DNA of 64,000 nt from Candidatus Kapaibacterium sp. Lineage in GTDB: Bacteria > Bacteroidota > Ignavibacteria > Kapaibacteriales > Kapaibacteriaceae. The stretch spans positions 34,261-98,260 of the forward strand of contig JAURGP010000002.1 of NCBI GenBank assembly GCA_030833725.1, read 5' to 3'. Position 1 is the stretch's first letter, and every line of letters begins with the position of its first letter. This document shows positions 1-8,649 of this stretch, one piece after another. Made by a program: the position numbers and the translations under genes. Under the pieces are notes generated by a model. It was not told the origin of the DNA and did not search any database. It saw nothing but the letters and a program-made list of their open reading frames with translations.

Positions 1-915
1 GAAAAACACCGGTGCCGGTAACAGACTGTAGTACCCAACCAACAGCGCGCCAATGAGCAGAATCCCGAACTGCATGGGAACCTTTACCACGCCATTGAGC
101 AGCATTCCGATGCGGCTCTCTCGAACACCCTTGCCTGTAATCCAACGTCCAACCTGACTCTGATCGGTACCGAAGTACGACAGCGCCAGAAAGAAGCCCC
201 CTACCAGACCACTCCACAGTGTGTACTTGTCGTTAACGTCGAAGGTGGTAACAATCACGTTCATGGTACCACTCAGGCGTGCAAGTTCAAGAGCATCGGA
301 CAGTGTGGCGCCCTGGGGGAGGGTGCTTTGTAGGAAGTACACTGAAGCTGCCATGGACGACATGATGATGAGAAACATCACTGTTTGGGTGTTGGCTACG
401 GCCTTGGCTCCACCTCGCCACGTATACACCATCAACAAGCCCCCTACCAGCACATTGGTGAGGTAGATGTTCCAGCCGAGAATCGTGCTTACAATGATGC
501 TGGGTGCATAGATGCTGATGCCCGTGCTAAGACCGCGCGAGAGTAGGAACAGTACGCTACTGAGTGTCCGCGTGCGTCGGTCGAATCGCTTCTCGAGATA
601 CTCATAGGCGGTGTACACCTTTTGAGATCGAAAGATGGGGATAAACACCACGCTGATCACCACCATGGCCAATGGCAGTCCGAAGTAGTACTGTACGAAG
701 CGCATGCCGTCGGTATAGGCCTGGCCGGGTGCCGACAGAAACGTAATGGCGCTGGCCTGTGTAGCCATCACACCCAGCAACACCGACCACCACGGCAAAC
801 TCCGGTCTGCGAGCAAGTAGGCATCATTGGCGCGTTGATTGCGGCCACTGTATACGCCATAGGCAAGAATCGCCACCAACAACAACACAAACACCACACT
901 GTCTAGCCACGTCAT
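1..915 (-). CDS. Sodium:solute symporter (SSS family), C-terminal part outside window
   Basis: The frame opens at an ATG (915-913) and runs off the left edge, giving the first 305 residues. It starts with a hydrophobic helix (VVFVLLLVAILAYGVYSG), then a short loop with NDAYLLADRSLPWW and GVMATQASAITFLSAP, which is the SSS-family N-terminus, followed by several more membrane helices. Members import solutes such as sugars, sialic acids or amino acids with Na+; the substrate cannot be read from this part. The ATG overlaps the stop of the upstream PIG-L gene by four bases (ATGA), so the two are probably translationally coupled, and the transporter may import a product of that deacetylase (inference). 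Confidence 0.9.
   Translation of the reverse strand, partial: MTWLDSVVFVLLLVAILAYGVYSGRNQRANDAYLLADRSLPWWSVLLGVMATQASAITFLSAPGQAYTDGMRFVQYYFGLPLAMVVISVVFIPIFRSQKVYTAYEYLEKRFDRRTRTLSSVLFLLSRGLSTGISIYAPSIIVSTILGWNIYLTNVLVGGLLMVYTWRGGAKAVANTQTVMFLIIMSSMAASVYFLQSTLPQGATLSDALELARLSGTMNVIVTTFDVNDKYTLWSGLVGGFFLALSYFGTDQSQVGRWITGKGVRESRIGMLLNGVVKVPMQFGILLIGALLVGYYSLLPAPVFF
195..203 (-). repeat. TAGGGGGCT word, copy in SSS symporter
   Basis: Flanked as CTGGTAGGGGGCTTC on the minus strand, the longest shared form. Confidence 0.85.
438..446 (-). repeat. TAGGGGGCT word, copy in SSS symporter
   Basis: CTGGTAGGGGGCTTG on the minus strand; 13 bases identical to the copy at 195. Confidence 0.85.
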
Positions 916-3326
916 TTGCCTGCTCCACCGGCGCTCATCATGTTGGCTAGCAGCTTCAGCGCTCCAGGCACACCAGCAGGTACGTTTCGGAACAGCGATA
1001 ACGCACAGTACACGTAGTGCCCCTTTCCGTACGAGGCATACACAAGTGATCCTTCCTGTGCATCCTCTCCAGCATCGTTCATACTCAGTAGACGCTGGTA
1101 CCGCTCATCATGATCGCCGGTGAAGTACAAACCCCGCTCCTGCACCCATCCAGAAAAGTCGTCGGGTTCAATACGATTGGGGGTCGTCATCAGGATGTGG
1201 TCGGGATCTCTCAGCGTTACAGTGGCATTCTCCTCCGTCACCCGGTTACGCGTGATCTTCATCGGAAACGGGCCAATCTCTGTGGTCTTCAGATTACCAG
1301 TTGTGTTGTACTGCATCACCAGCGTACCACCCTGCTCTACATACTGCATCAGTGCCGGCATCACGTAGGTCATGTCCGTGCGCGTGTTCAGGGCGCGGAT
1401 ACCTACCAGCACAGCATCGTAGGTGTCAAGCAACTGCTGAGTGTTGAGCAGTTGGTCGGTGGACACCACATCCACCCGCACGCCCATGGTACGCAGGACG
1501 TCTGCCGTTGCCTCGCCAGCCCCTTCCACAAAAGCGATGCGCCGAGCCGTTACACGAAGAGGTTCGGCTACCACCCGCAGACGCGCTGGTTCAAGGTACT
1601 GCAGGGTAGGAAGGTGGTCATACTGCATCACGCGGACGCAATGCTGAAACGTGTGCTGTGCATGAGTAACAAGCACATCCACGTTATCCGACTGCTGTGT
1701 TTGAATCGGCACCGACAGCAGGGTATCCGTATTGGCCGCCATCGAAAAGGTCACGGTGGTAAGGGGCTCACCACGGCTGCTGCGTACCGAGAGTGTAGCG
1801 TTACTGATGTCACGGTAGGCTCTCAGGCGAATGCCGATGGTACCCTGACCATTGTTCACAACAACGAGCGTCGTTGTTGGCTCGATGCTCACATCGGGAA
1901 TCACCCGCAGCTCCTCGATCACATCGCCCTTGAGTGGGTCGAGATGTTTGTAGCTAAGAGGCACCGTAACCAACAGCAGTGCTCCATCTACATCCAGATG
2001 TACCGTACACTGCAGTTCGGGAGGAGTGGTTGGTTCGCCCAGGAGATCTTCGTTCTCTAACGCAAACAGACCGCCTTCCGGATCCTTCTGCAGCCAGTAG
2101 GGATTGGTGGTGGGCGTGGTTTGCGGTATCTGGATCTGATACGATCGGGTTACCAACTGATCGTTGCCAAGTACAACCACATCTGCGGTTGACACCTGTG
2201 GAAGGTCCACCTTCATCAATCGCACGTTGGGCGCCCGGACCACCACGCGGAGTGTTACGGCAACAGAGTCGCCGGGCAGCACCATCGGAGTGGACACAGA
2301 CGCGTCCACGGTTAGACCCATCGCCGAGGTGATCACCGATTCGACCTCTGAGAGTTTCAGCGCTCGCCAGAAGGGATCGTTGATCGTAGCGATCATCGAT
2401 CGGATGCGTAACAACGCTGGCAGATGGTTCTGCGGATCTGTGGTCCAGAAGTTGTCGATCACCACTTGAATTGCTCTACCAATGTCTGGTCGATCAATGC
2501 GATTCCACGTGGTGTCGATTCCGTTGAAGAGGCTGGTTGTAGGGGGCTCTCCGTACCATGTTTCGAAGTACTCTGGCTGTGTTCCTGGTGTGCTTGGTGT
2601 ACCTGCACCCTGACTCTTGTGCAGGCTTCTGCTCCTGCCGGCCAGTTCGCCATATCCCATGCCGATAAGAGGGTCGTACTGACCAACCTGCAGAGCAAAC
2701 TGGCTCTCCGTGATCGTGCTGCGGTCGCCAAATCGATACGCGTTGAAGAGCAGTCGGTGCGGACGAAGATGGCTCGGGCATGAGGCTACAGCTGCCTGTG
2801 CAAGAATGGCCGACGCCTCATGTTGTCCGTGACCTGCCATACGTGATGCTGGAAAACGGCAGATCATCACATCCGGCCGGAACCTCTCCATGACATGGAT
2901 GATGTCCCGCACGAGTTGGGCAGAGTCCCAATGAGTAAATGTCTCCCGAGCAGTCTTCGAAAAACCGAAGTCCAGTGCTCGGGTAAAGTACTGCTCTGCT
3001 CCATCCAATCTCCGTGCCGCCAGAAGTTCGTGGGTGCGGATCAATCCCAGCGCCGAGCCCAGTTCACCACCGATGATATTCTGGCCACCATCACCCCGCG
3101 TAAGCGACAGGTAGGCTGTACGCACGTGTTTGCCCCGGGCCAGCCAGCTCAGTAGGCGCGTGTTCTCATCGTCGGGGTGGGCGGCTACATACAACACGGA
3201 CGTCAGTGACTGCAACCGTTGCAGATCACCATACAGTACCGAGGACATCTGTGGCTGTAGCTGCTGGGCATGCAGCGCAACCCCGATGCACAGCGCTAGT
3301 ACACCGAAACAACAGCGTTTGATCAT
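912..3326 (-). CDS. Secreted PIG-L (LmbE-like) family deacetylase, large form
   Basis: The 804-residue protein has a signal peptide ending ALHA before Gln-Gln. A PIG-L/LmbE zinc deacetylase domain follows (residues about 40-250) with AHPDDE and, later, GHGQHEA, the usual zinc-binding positions. The C-terminal 500 residues are unlike small PIG-L enzymes: a beta-rich middle resembling NEW3-type folds and a final part (residues about 590-800) with VEGAGEATADVLRTMGVRV and VLVGIRALNTR, which looks like a class-I glutamine-amidotransferase/ThuA-like fold. Family knowledge suggests hydrolysis of N-acyl groups from glycan-type substrates in the periplasm. Its stop overlaps the start of the sodium symporter. 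The exact substrate is unknown. Confidence 0.88.
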   Translation of the reverse strand: MIKRCCFGVLALCIGVALHAQQLQPQMSSVLYGDLQRLQSLTSVLYVAAHPDDENTRLLSWLARGKHVRTAYLSLTRGDGGQNIIGGELGSALGLIRTHELLAARRLDGAEQYFTRALDFGFSKTARETFTHWDSAQLVRDIIHVMERFRPDVMICRFPASRMAGHGQHEASAILAQAAVASCPSHLRPHRLLFNAYRFGDRSTITESQFALQVGQYDPLIGMGYGELAGRSRSLHKSQGAGTPSTPGTQPEYFETWYGEPPTTSLFNGIDTTWNRIDRPDIGRAIQVVIDNFWTTDPQNHLPALLRIRSMIATINDPFWRALKLSEVESVITSAMGLTVDASVSTPMVLPGDSVAVTLRVVVRAPNVRLMKVDLPQVSTADVVVLGNDQLVTRSYQIQIPQTTPTTNPYWLQKDPEGGLFALENEDLLGEPTTPPELQCTVHLDVDGALLLVTVPLSYKHLDPLKGDVIEELRVIPDVSIEPTTTLVVVNNGQGTIGIRLRAYRDISNATLSVRSSRGEPLTTVTFSMAANTDTLLSVPIQTQQSDNVDVLVTHAQHTFQHCVRVMQYDHLPTLQYLEPARLRVVAEPLRVTARRIAFVEGAGEATADVLRTMGVRVDVVSTDQLLNTQQLLDTYDAVLVGIRALNTRTDMTYVMPALMQYVEQGGTLVMQYNTTGNLKTTEIGPFPMKITRNRVTEENATVTLRDPDHILMTTPNRIEPDDFSGWVQERGLYFTGDHDERYQRLLSMNDAGEDAQEGSLVYASYGKGHYVYCALSLFRNVPAGVPGALKLLANMMSAGGAGK
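2540..2548 (+). repeat. TAGGGGGCT word, copy in PIG-L gene
   Basis: Antisense to the gene; encodes Pro-Pro-Thr on the coding strand. Confidence 0.8.
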
Positions 3327-3348
3327 GACATGCGGGAGAATGATGGAC

Positions 3349-4188
3349 CTACTTCAACGAATCCAGCAGCGCTTGCGTTGCCGTGTAGTAGCTCTTCTCA
3401 CCATCGGTACCCTTCGTGAGTTCACGAACCTTGGCCACAGCTTCACGACACACGGTTGCGTTGTTCACCTTGGCAGCAATCTCTGCTACCAGCATATGCT
3501 GCCAATACTGCTTCGGGTTGGCTGCAGCCGACCGCTGGGCATAGTCGAGGGCTTTGTCCAGATTCTGATTGGTGCTCAGGTAGTACTGTGCTGCCGCACG
3601 GTACGGAATGTTCGGGCGCTCGATGGCTTGTTCGATCTCCTTCATCAGGCGGGCGTTGTTGTCGGCCTTGACAGGAATCGACACATGGGTGCGATCCCAT
3701 GCAAGGTCGATCGTGCAGGTGTTGTAGGTGATGTTTCCTACGCCAATGGTAAAGGTTTCCACGGGAGCTGTCAGGGTAGTAGGCTTGATGGTGAATCGAA
3801 CCACGTCGTCCTTAGTATCGTAGCCGTTCGAGCCCCAGCTGCCGGTGTTGGTGTTGATGATTACTTCCCATTCCGAGGTTCCTGGAACGGTGTACAGCGA
3901 ATACGAACCTGGTTTGATGGACGTACCGGCAATAACAACTTCTTCGCCAAACATGACCTTCGTTGCAGCATTGGCACCCGTACGCCACACCTGATTGTAC
4001 GGCACGAGGTCTCCAAAGATGACTCGGCCTTTCATCGATGGACGACTGTACGTGATCTCGATCTTCGACGTTGCGAACTCCTGCATGATGGTGCTGGTAG
4101 GGCTCAGGACCGGAAGTTTCAGCTGGGCTGTAGCAATGGATGTGCTCAGTACAAGAAGTGCAAGCATCAATGAGCGCGTTACTGTCAT
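3349..4188 (-). CDS. DUF2911 domain-containing secreted protein
   Basis: This 279-residue protein has an N-terminal signal peptide (cut after SIATA, next residue Gln). It has the DUF2911 core at about residues 30-175, including YSRPSMKGRVIFG, VWRTGANAATK and GSYSLYTVPG, a signature common in Bacteroidota. The C-terminal about 90 residues are helical and TPR-like (AAQYYLSTNQNLDKALDYAQ). The function of DUF2911 is not known; the protein should be periplasmic or surface-exposed. It lies 22 bases upstream of the PIG-L gene in the same direction and is probably co-transcribed with it. An AGGAT element sits just before the ATG. Confidence 0.88.
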   Translation of the reverse strand: MTVTRSLMLALLVLSTSIATAQLKLPVLSPTSTIMQEFATSKIEITYSRPSMKGRVIFGDLVPYNQVWRTGANAATKVMFGEEVVIAGTSIKPGSYSLYTVPGTSEWEVIINTNTGSWGSNGYDTKDDVVRFTIKPTTLTAPVETFTIGVGNITYNTCTIDLAWDRTHVSIPVKADNNARLMKEIEQAIERPNIPYRAAAQYYLSTNQNLDKALDYAQRSAAANPKQYWQHMLVAEIAAKVNNATVCREAVAKVRELTKGTDGEKSYYTATQALLDSLK

Positions 4189-4214
4189 GGGATATCCTGG
4201 ATGAATGTGGAGAG

Positions 4215-5429
4215 TTATGAATCGTAGTCGTCGGTTGTGTGAACTTCCTGGAGGGCCTCACGTAGACTGGTTTTATGCCGCTTTGCCAAGGCAAACACCG
4301 GAAACAATAGCACCGTAACCACGCCCGCTCCAACCAGGGCTGCTGCTGTTTCTGGTAGCATCTGTTGAGTTTCCAATCCGATGTCCGTGATCACCACTAC
4401 CAGTGGCAGGGCCGTTGAAGTCATCAGAGCAAATGGAGCCCAGTCTTCCTTCGGTAAATCCTTTCGATACACGGGCAGGAGCGTCAAGCCTCGGATCGAG
4501 AACATCAACAGCACATACATTGGCACCAGCAGGAGCGTCCACGGCTGTGCTAACAACGCACCGAGATCGAAAAAAATGCCCGTTGTCACAAAAAACGCTG
4601 GCACGAGGAAGCCATAACTGATGGCCTCCAGGCGATGCATCAGGCGCTGGCCATGGTCGCCCTTGCTCATCAGCGCCACGATCAAGCCAGCCGTGAATGA
4701 TCCAAGTACCACGTCCAGACCGAACTCTGCGGCCAATACCACCATGCCAACCAGGATGAGTATCGATACCCGAACCGCGAATTGACTGCTCGACTGCAAC
4801 CACGTGGAAAGGAAGCGAAAGATGAAGATTCCACGAACTCGTGTGGCACTATACACCGATGAGACCGCTAGGATCACAAATCCGATCATCAAGATCACCT
4901 GCTCCGATACTTCGAAGTGGCGAGTATGAATGAGGGGAATCGCCACAATCGGACCAAGTTCACCAAGGGCACCGGCGCCGAGAACGTATTTACCAAAGGT
5001 TGTGGGTAGTTCTTTCGCGTCCCTCATGATGGGTATCAGCGCACCAATAGCGGTGGTTGTAAGGGCAACGGCAACAAAGAGCGGGGCCTCAATCACATCG
5101 ATAGCGTACAACCCCCACGACAGCAACAGTGCTACGGCAAAGGACAGCACCCAACTAAACGTTCCCAACCAGAGGAATCGGCCTCCTACGGGATGCTCCT
5201 TCAACTCCGCTCCGGCCATGAAGAAGAGGAACACCATTCCCAGGTAGCCAAAGAACTTGAGTTCGGGAACAGCCGGCACCCAACCCAGGACATGTGGCCC
5301 CACGATGATGCCCAGCAGGATTTCCACCACAACGATCGGTAGGCGGAACCCGATTGGAATTCGGGCTACCAACGGGGACACCGTGGAGATGATTCCGATC
5401 ACGAAGAGAGCTGGAACGAGGTTCTCCAT
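4215..5429 (-). CDS. Cation:proton antiporter (CPA2/KefB-like membrane domain)
   Basis: The 404-residue integral membrane protein is almost entirely helices, matching the Na+/H+ exchanger domain of the CPA2 family (for example LPIVVVEILLGIIVGPHVLG near the N-terminus and GLDVVLGSFTAGLIVALM, which carries the ion-site region). It ends shortly after the last helix and has no TrkA-N regulatory domain, so it is the transporter-only form. I chose ATG 5429 (MENLVPAL) rather than the upstream TTG at 5438, because no function needs the extension. It is divergent from the RmlD-like gene; a weak -7-like TAGATTGC lies on the minus strand at 5442-5435, overlapping the neighbour's box. Confidence 0.88.
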   Translation of the reverse strand: MENLVPALFVIGIISTVSPLVARIPIGFRLPIVVVEILLGIIVGPHVLGWVPAVPELKFFGYLGMVFLFFMAGAELKEHPVGGRFLWLGTFSWVLSFAVALLLSWGLYAIDVIEAPLFVAVALTTTAIGALIPIMRDAKELPTTFGKYVLGAGALGELGPIVAIPLIHTRHFEVSEQVILMIGFVILAVSSVYSATRVRGIFIFRFLSTWLQSSSQFAVRVSILILVGMVVLAAEFGLDVVLGSFTAGLIVALMSKGDHGQRLMHRLEAISYGFLVPAFFVTTGIFFDLGALLAQPWTLLLVPMYVLLMFSIRGLTLLPVYRKDLPKEDWAPFALMTSTALPLVVVITDIGLETQQMLPETAAALVGAGVVTVLLFPVFALAKRHKTSLREALQEVHTTDDYDS

Positions 5430-5440
5430 AGGCGGCAATC

Positions 5441-5448
5441 TAACTTTG
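5441..5448 (+). promoter_or_regulatory. Promoter -7 element TAACTTTG for the RmlD-like gene
   Basis: Exact match to the Bacteroidota TAnnTTTG element, ending only four bases before the ATG at 5453, so transcription should begin at or almost at the start codon (leaderless). Confidence 0.55.
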
Positions 5449-5452
5449 TTGG

Positions 5453-6355
5453 ATGAACATCACTATCATCGGAGCTGGAAGTACCACGGCACGGGCACTC
5501 GTGCCGATGCTTATTGCCGAAACCGACTGGAACCTCCACCTCATCTCCTCGCAGGAAGCCCCCTACCAGCACGAGCGGATTACCAGTGCAGTAGTGGATG
5601 TGATTGATCGATCGGCGCTGAAGGCTGCCGTGATGCCGCACAATCCGGATGTGATCATCAATGCTGCGGCCCTTACGAATGTTGATCAGTGCGAGACGGA
5701 TAAGGGGCTGGCACACATGTTCAATGTGAACCTCGTGGAACATGTGGTACGTGTGGCCCGCTCCACCGATGCCTATGTGATTCACCTGTCCACGGACTTC
5801 GTGTTTAATGGCGAGGATGGTCCATACGACGAAGACGCCGTCCCCGATCCGATCAACTACTACGGCCGAACAAAGTTGGCCGGTGAAAACGTGGTGGTAA
5901 GTAGTGGGGTGGATGCCACGATTTTGCGAACGAACGTGGTGTACGGTCCCCCACCTGCGCGAATGGATTTCGTGCGATGGATCATCCGCGCCATGGACAC
6001 CGATACCGACATCAACGTCGTCACCGACCAGTACTGCAATCCCACGTATGTGGATGATCTGGCTTTGGCCATTCTGCGATGCATCGAGCGACGTGCTACG
6101 GGCCTGTACCACATTGGCGGAGCCGACTACCTGAGTCGGTACCAGATCGCAGAGCGGGTGGTGGCGTTCTTCAAGGGACGTCCGTCGCTCGTTGCGCCCA
6201 CTACCAGTGATTTGCTCGACCAGGCCGCCAGGCGACCCTTACGAGGAGGGCTGGTGCCTCTCAAAGCCGAAGCGAAGCTTGGGATTCGCTTTCGAGGATT
6301 GGAGAGTGGGTTGGTATCGCTGCGCAGAGCACTGTTTGCTGGACGTCCCCAGTAA
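5453..6355 (+). CDS. RmlD-like NAD(P)-dependent sugar reductase (extended SDR)
   Basis: The 300-residue protein has a Rossmann start (MNITIIGAGSTTARALV), INAAALTNVDQCE, HLSTDFVFNGEDGPY and the active-site YYGRTKLAGE, the YxxxK pair of extended short-chain dehydrogenases. The order and spacing fit the dTDP-4-dehydrorhamnose reductase (RmlD) substrate-binding family. No other rhamnose genes are near, so the true sugar substrate is unknown. The nucleotide motif is GxGxxxA-like rather than the usual GxxGxxG, a modest oddity. It is a single-gene unit converging on yifB, whose stop lies one base beyond. Confidence 0.82.
   Translation: MNITIIGAGSTTARALVPMLIAETDWNLHLISSQEAPYQHERITSAVVDVIDRSALKAAVMPHNPDVIINAAALTNVDQCETDKGLAHMFNVNLVEHVVRVARSTDAYVIHLSTDFVFNGEDGPYDEDAVPDPINYYGRTKLAGENVVVSSGVDATILRTNVVYGPPPARMDFVRWIIRAMDTDTDINVVTDQYCNPTYVDDLALAILRCIERRATGLYHIGGADYLSRYQIAERVVAFFKGRPSLVAPTTSDLLDQAARRPLRGGLVPLKAEAKLGIRFRGLESGLVSLRRALFAGRPQ
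5557..5565 (-). repeat. TAGGGGGCT word, copy in RmlD-like gene
   Basis: CTGGTAGGGGGCTTC on the minus strand, antisense to the gene. Confidence 0.85.
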
Positions 6356-6356
6356 C

Positions 6357-7901
6357 TCATCCATTCCAGTACGGACGATCCAGGGTTCGGTAGTTCACGG
6401 CCTCGGCCATGTGCGCGGCCAGGACGGCTTCGGAACCATTGAGATCGGCGATGGTGCGTGAAACTTTGAGAATTCTCCCGTAGGCCCGCGCCGACAGCGA
6501 CAACTTCTGCATCGATCGTTTGAGGATTTCCATGGCCAGTGGTTCAGCCCGTACAAGGTTCTCCACGTCCTGAGCGGTCATGTCGGCGTTCTTGTACACA
6601 TCCTTTCGCCCCGCAAATCGAACCTGTTGTTGCTTGCGAGCCGCCACGACTCGCTTGCGAATGTTCACCGATGACTCTCCAGCCGGTGCATGGGAGATGT
6701 CGTGGACAGCCACAGCTGGAACATCTACGTGCAGGTCGATGCGGTCGAGCAGAGGTCCCGAGATTCGCGCCATGTACTTGGCCACGTGTTCAGGCTTGCA
6801 TGTGCATTCACGTATGGTGCTGCCGAAGTGTCCGCATGGACACGGATTCATCGAACATACCAGCATCACATTGGCCGGATACTCCACAGACATCTTCGTC
6901 CTGGAGATGCGTACGCACCGATCTTCAAGGGGCTGCCTCAGCACCTCTAGGACGTTGCGTTGAAACTCCGGTAACTCGTCAAGAAACAACACACCGTGAT
7001 GTGCCAGAGTAATCTCGCCGGCGCGCACCGTGCCTACGCCCCCTCCCACCAGCGCTGCATCGGAAATCGTATGATGGGGTGCGCGGAACGGACGCTCCGT
7101 CACCAGCGATGCTCCGGTAGGCAGGATACCCGCAACCGAGTGAATGGTGGTCGTTTCAAGGGCCTCATCAATCGACAGTGGCGGCAGAATCGTGGGGAGG
7201 CGCTTGGCCAGCATGGTCTTGCCCGATCCTGGCGGGCCAACCATGATCATGTTGTGACCGCCCGCTGCAGCGATTTCCAGGGCACGCTTCACTCCGGCTT
7301 GACCCTTCACGTCGGCAAGATCTACCGATGGGTGCAAGTGGCCTTGTTCAAACACGGCCTGTACATCAATGCGATGGGGAGGCAGCGGTTGTGCGCCATT
7401 CAGGTGTTCGATACAGTCGCTCAGCGTGTGTACAGGTAGAATGTCGATACCCTCAATCACCGCTGCTTCCGAGGCATTGGCGGCTGGCAGGAGAATGCGT
7501 TCAAAGCCAGCGTTTTTTAGCATCACCACGATGGGCAGGACTCCACGTGCCGGTCGTACCATGCCATCGAAGGCAAGCTCCCCGATCATGGCGGTTTTCT
7601 CCAGCATGGTAGCGTCGAGTTCCTTAAGGGCTGCCTGTGTGGCTATGGCGATCGGAAGGTCGAAGGCACTCCCCTCCTTTCGGACGTCGGCAGGAGCCAG
7701 ATTCACCGTGTACTTCTTGTGCGGCAACCCCAGCTGCGCTGTCTTGAGTGCTGCCTGCACACGGTCGCGACTCTCGCGAACGGAGCCATCTGGGAGTCCT
7801 ACGACCTGGAAGGCGGGCAGGGCATTCTCTACGTACACTTCGATTTCTACGAGGTAGGCAGTGATCCCCAACACGGCTGCGGAATACGCTTTGGCATACA
7901 T
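6357..7901 (-). CDS. yifB: YifB family Mg chelatase-like AAA ATPase (ComM-like)
   Basis: A 514-residue protein beginning MYAKAYSAAVLGITAYLVEI, the typical YifB start; a 44-residue in-frame extension upstream is not family-like and was left out. It has the N-terminal ChlI/Lon-like domain (residues 1-170), Walker A GPPGSGKTMLAKRLP at about 220, Walker B FLDELPEF, a cysteine cluster SMNPCPCGHFGS, and the C-terminal Mg-chelatase domain with LSARAYGRILKVSRT. ComM, the characterised member, is a helicase that promotes branch migration during integration of taken-up DNA. That is relevant because this window carries an over-represented short DNA word that could be an uptake or recombination signal. 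Length matches the family. Confidence 0.93.
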   Translation of the reverse strand: MYAKAYSAAVLGITAYLVEIEVYVENALPAFQVVGLPDGSVRESRDRVQAALKTAQLGLPHKKYTVNLAPADVRKEGSAFDLPIAIATQAALKELDATMLEKTAMIGELAFDGMVRPARGVLPIVVMLKNAGFERILLPAANASEAAVIEGIDILPVHTLSDCIEHLNGAQPLPPHRIDVQAVFEQGHLHPSVDLADVKGQAGVKRALEIAAAGGHNMIMVGPPGSGKTMLAKRLPTILPPLSIDEALETTTIHSVAGILPTGASLVTERPFRAPHHTISDAALVGGGVGTVRAGEITLAHHGVLFLDELPEFQRNVLEVLRQPLEDRCVRISRTKMSVEYPANVMLVCSMNPCPCGHFGSTIRECTCKPEHVAKYMARISGPLLDRIDLHVDVPAVAVHDISHAPAGESSVNIRKRVVAARKQQQVRFAGRKDVYKNADMTAQDVENLVRAEPLAMEILKRSMQKLSLSARAYGRILKVSRTIADLNGSEAVLAAHMAEAVNYRTLDRPYWNG

Positions 7902-7962
7902 GCGATATCTCCAGTGGTTATCGCTACCGTGATGTGCCGTCGGAGAAATGGGACGTAGGTCG

Positions 7963-7970
7963 TATTTTTG
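7963..7970 (+). promoter_or_regulatory. Promoter -7 element TATTTTTG for the RNase H gene
   Basis: Exact TAnnTTTG match with its last base six bases before the ATG at 7977. It lies in the 75-base gap divergent from yifB. No Shine-Dalgarno sequence is visible. Confidence 0.5.
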
Positions 7971-7976
7971 CCCGCA

Positions 7977-8623
7977 ATGGCTATTCAACGAGCACCAAAA
8001 AAAGTAAAGTGGTATGTGGTCTGGATTGGCCACGAGCCAGGTTTGTACCCATCATGGGAAAAGTGCAAAGCTCAGGTAGAAAACTACCCGGGCTCGAAGT
8101 ACAAGGCCTTTGACACCCTCGCCGAGGCAAAGGCGGCCTACGAGCAGGGTCCACCTGCGCGCGCAGCAAAAAAAAAGAGCAGCTGATACCCATCTCCCAG
8201 CGCTGGGTTGAGGCCGGCGTACAGCTGCCCAGCATCAGCGTGGATGCGGCCTGCGACATGACAACCGGCGTCATGGAGTACCGTGGCGTAGATACCGAGA
8301 CCGCTGCGGAAATCTTTCGGATGGGTCCATTTCAAGACTCCTCAAACAATCTGGGAGAGTTCTTGGCTGTAGTGCACGCACTGGCCTTTATGAAGGAGCG
8401 ATCGATGGCACTTCCTGTGTACACCGATTCGAAGACTGCTCTTGCCTGGGTGCGCAATAAGAAGGCCAAGACTACCGTTCAGCGAACGTCGGGCAACGCT
8501 CCCGTGTTTGAGTTGATTGCCCGAGCAGAAACGTGGCTTCGCAACAACACCTATCCGAATCTCGTTCTGAAATGGGAAACCGAGCAATGGGGCGAGGTTC
8601 CTGCTGACTTTGGGCGGAAGTAA
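7977..8623 (+). CDS. Viroplasmin-domain ribonuclease H, decoded across an A9 frameshift
   Basis: Two frames together encode one family member. The first (7977-8186) gives the hybrid-binding/viroplasmin domain (KWYVVWIGHEPGLYPSWEKC ... YKAFDTLAEAKAAY) and stops at TGA 8184. The second is in the -1 frame, open through the A9 run at 8168-8176 to 8623. It gives the RNase H domain with all four expected acidic residues: D in ISVDAACD, E in NNLGEFLAVVHAL, D in YTDSKTAL and D in PADFGRK. Read as a -1 shift (or one extra A), the product is about 215 residues, the usual length of this family. A second start inside the catalytic part has no ribosome-binding site. It would degrade RNA in RNA-DNA hybrids. 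A sequencing or assembly error in the A-run is the main alternative. Confidence 0.75.
8168..8228 (+). promoter_or_regulatory. Candidate -1 frameshift signal: A9G slippery run plus nested stem
   Basis: A9G at 8168-8177 contains the heptamer A_AAA_AAG in the reading phase used by dnaX-type -1 frameshifting. Two bases later a possible stem begins: GCAGCTG at 8179-8185 pairs perfectly with CAGCTGC at 8222-8228, and inside it CCCAGCGCTGGG (8196-8207) is a perfect inverted repeat. The zero-frame stop TGA at 8184 is eight codons after the run starts. Transcript slippage adding one A would have the same effect. Confidence 0.5.
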
Positions 8624-8649
8624 CACACGACGGATATCACAGGAACATC

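Noticed and set aside
1110-2060. 316-codon frame antisense to the PIG-L gene
   Set aside because: No recognisable domain; the PIG-L frame is clearly the coding one.
8240-8623. Separate RNase H gene starting at GTG 8240
   Set aside because: No ribosome-binding site, and the start would truncate the first strand of the domain; a frameshift product fits the family better.
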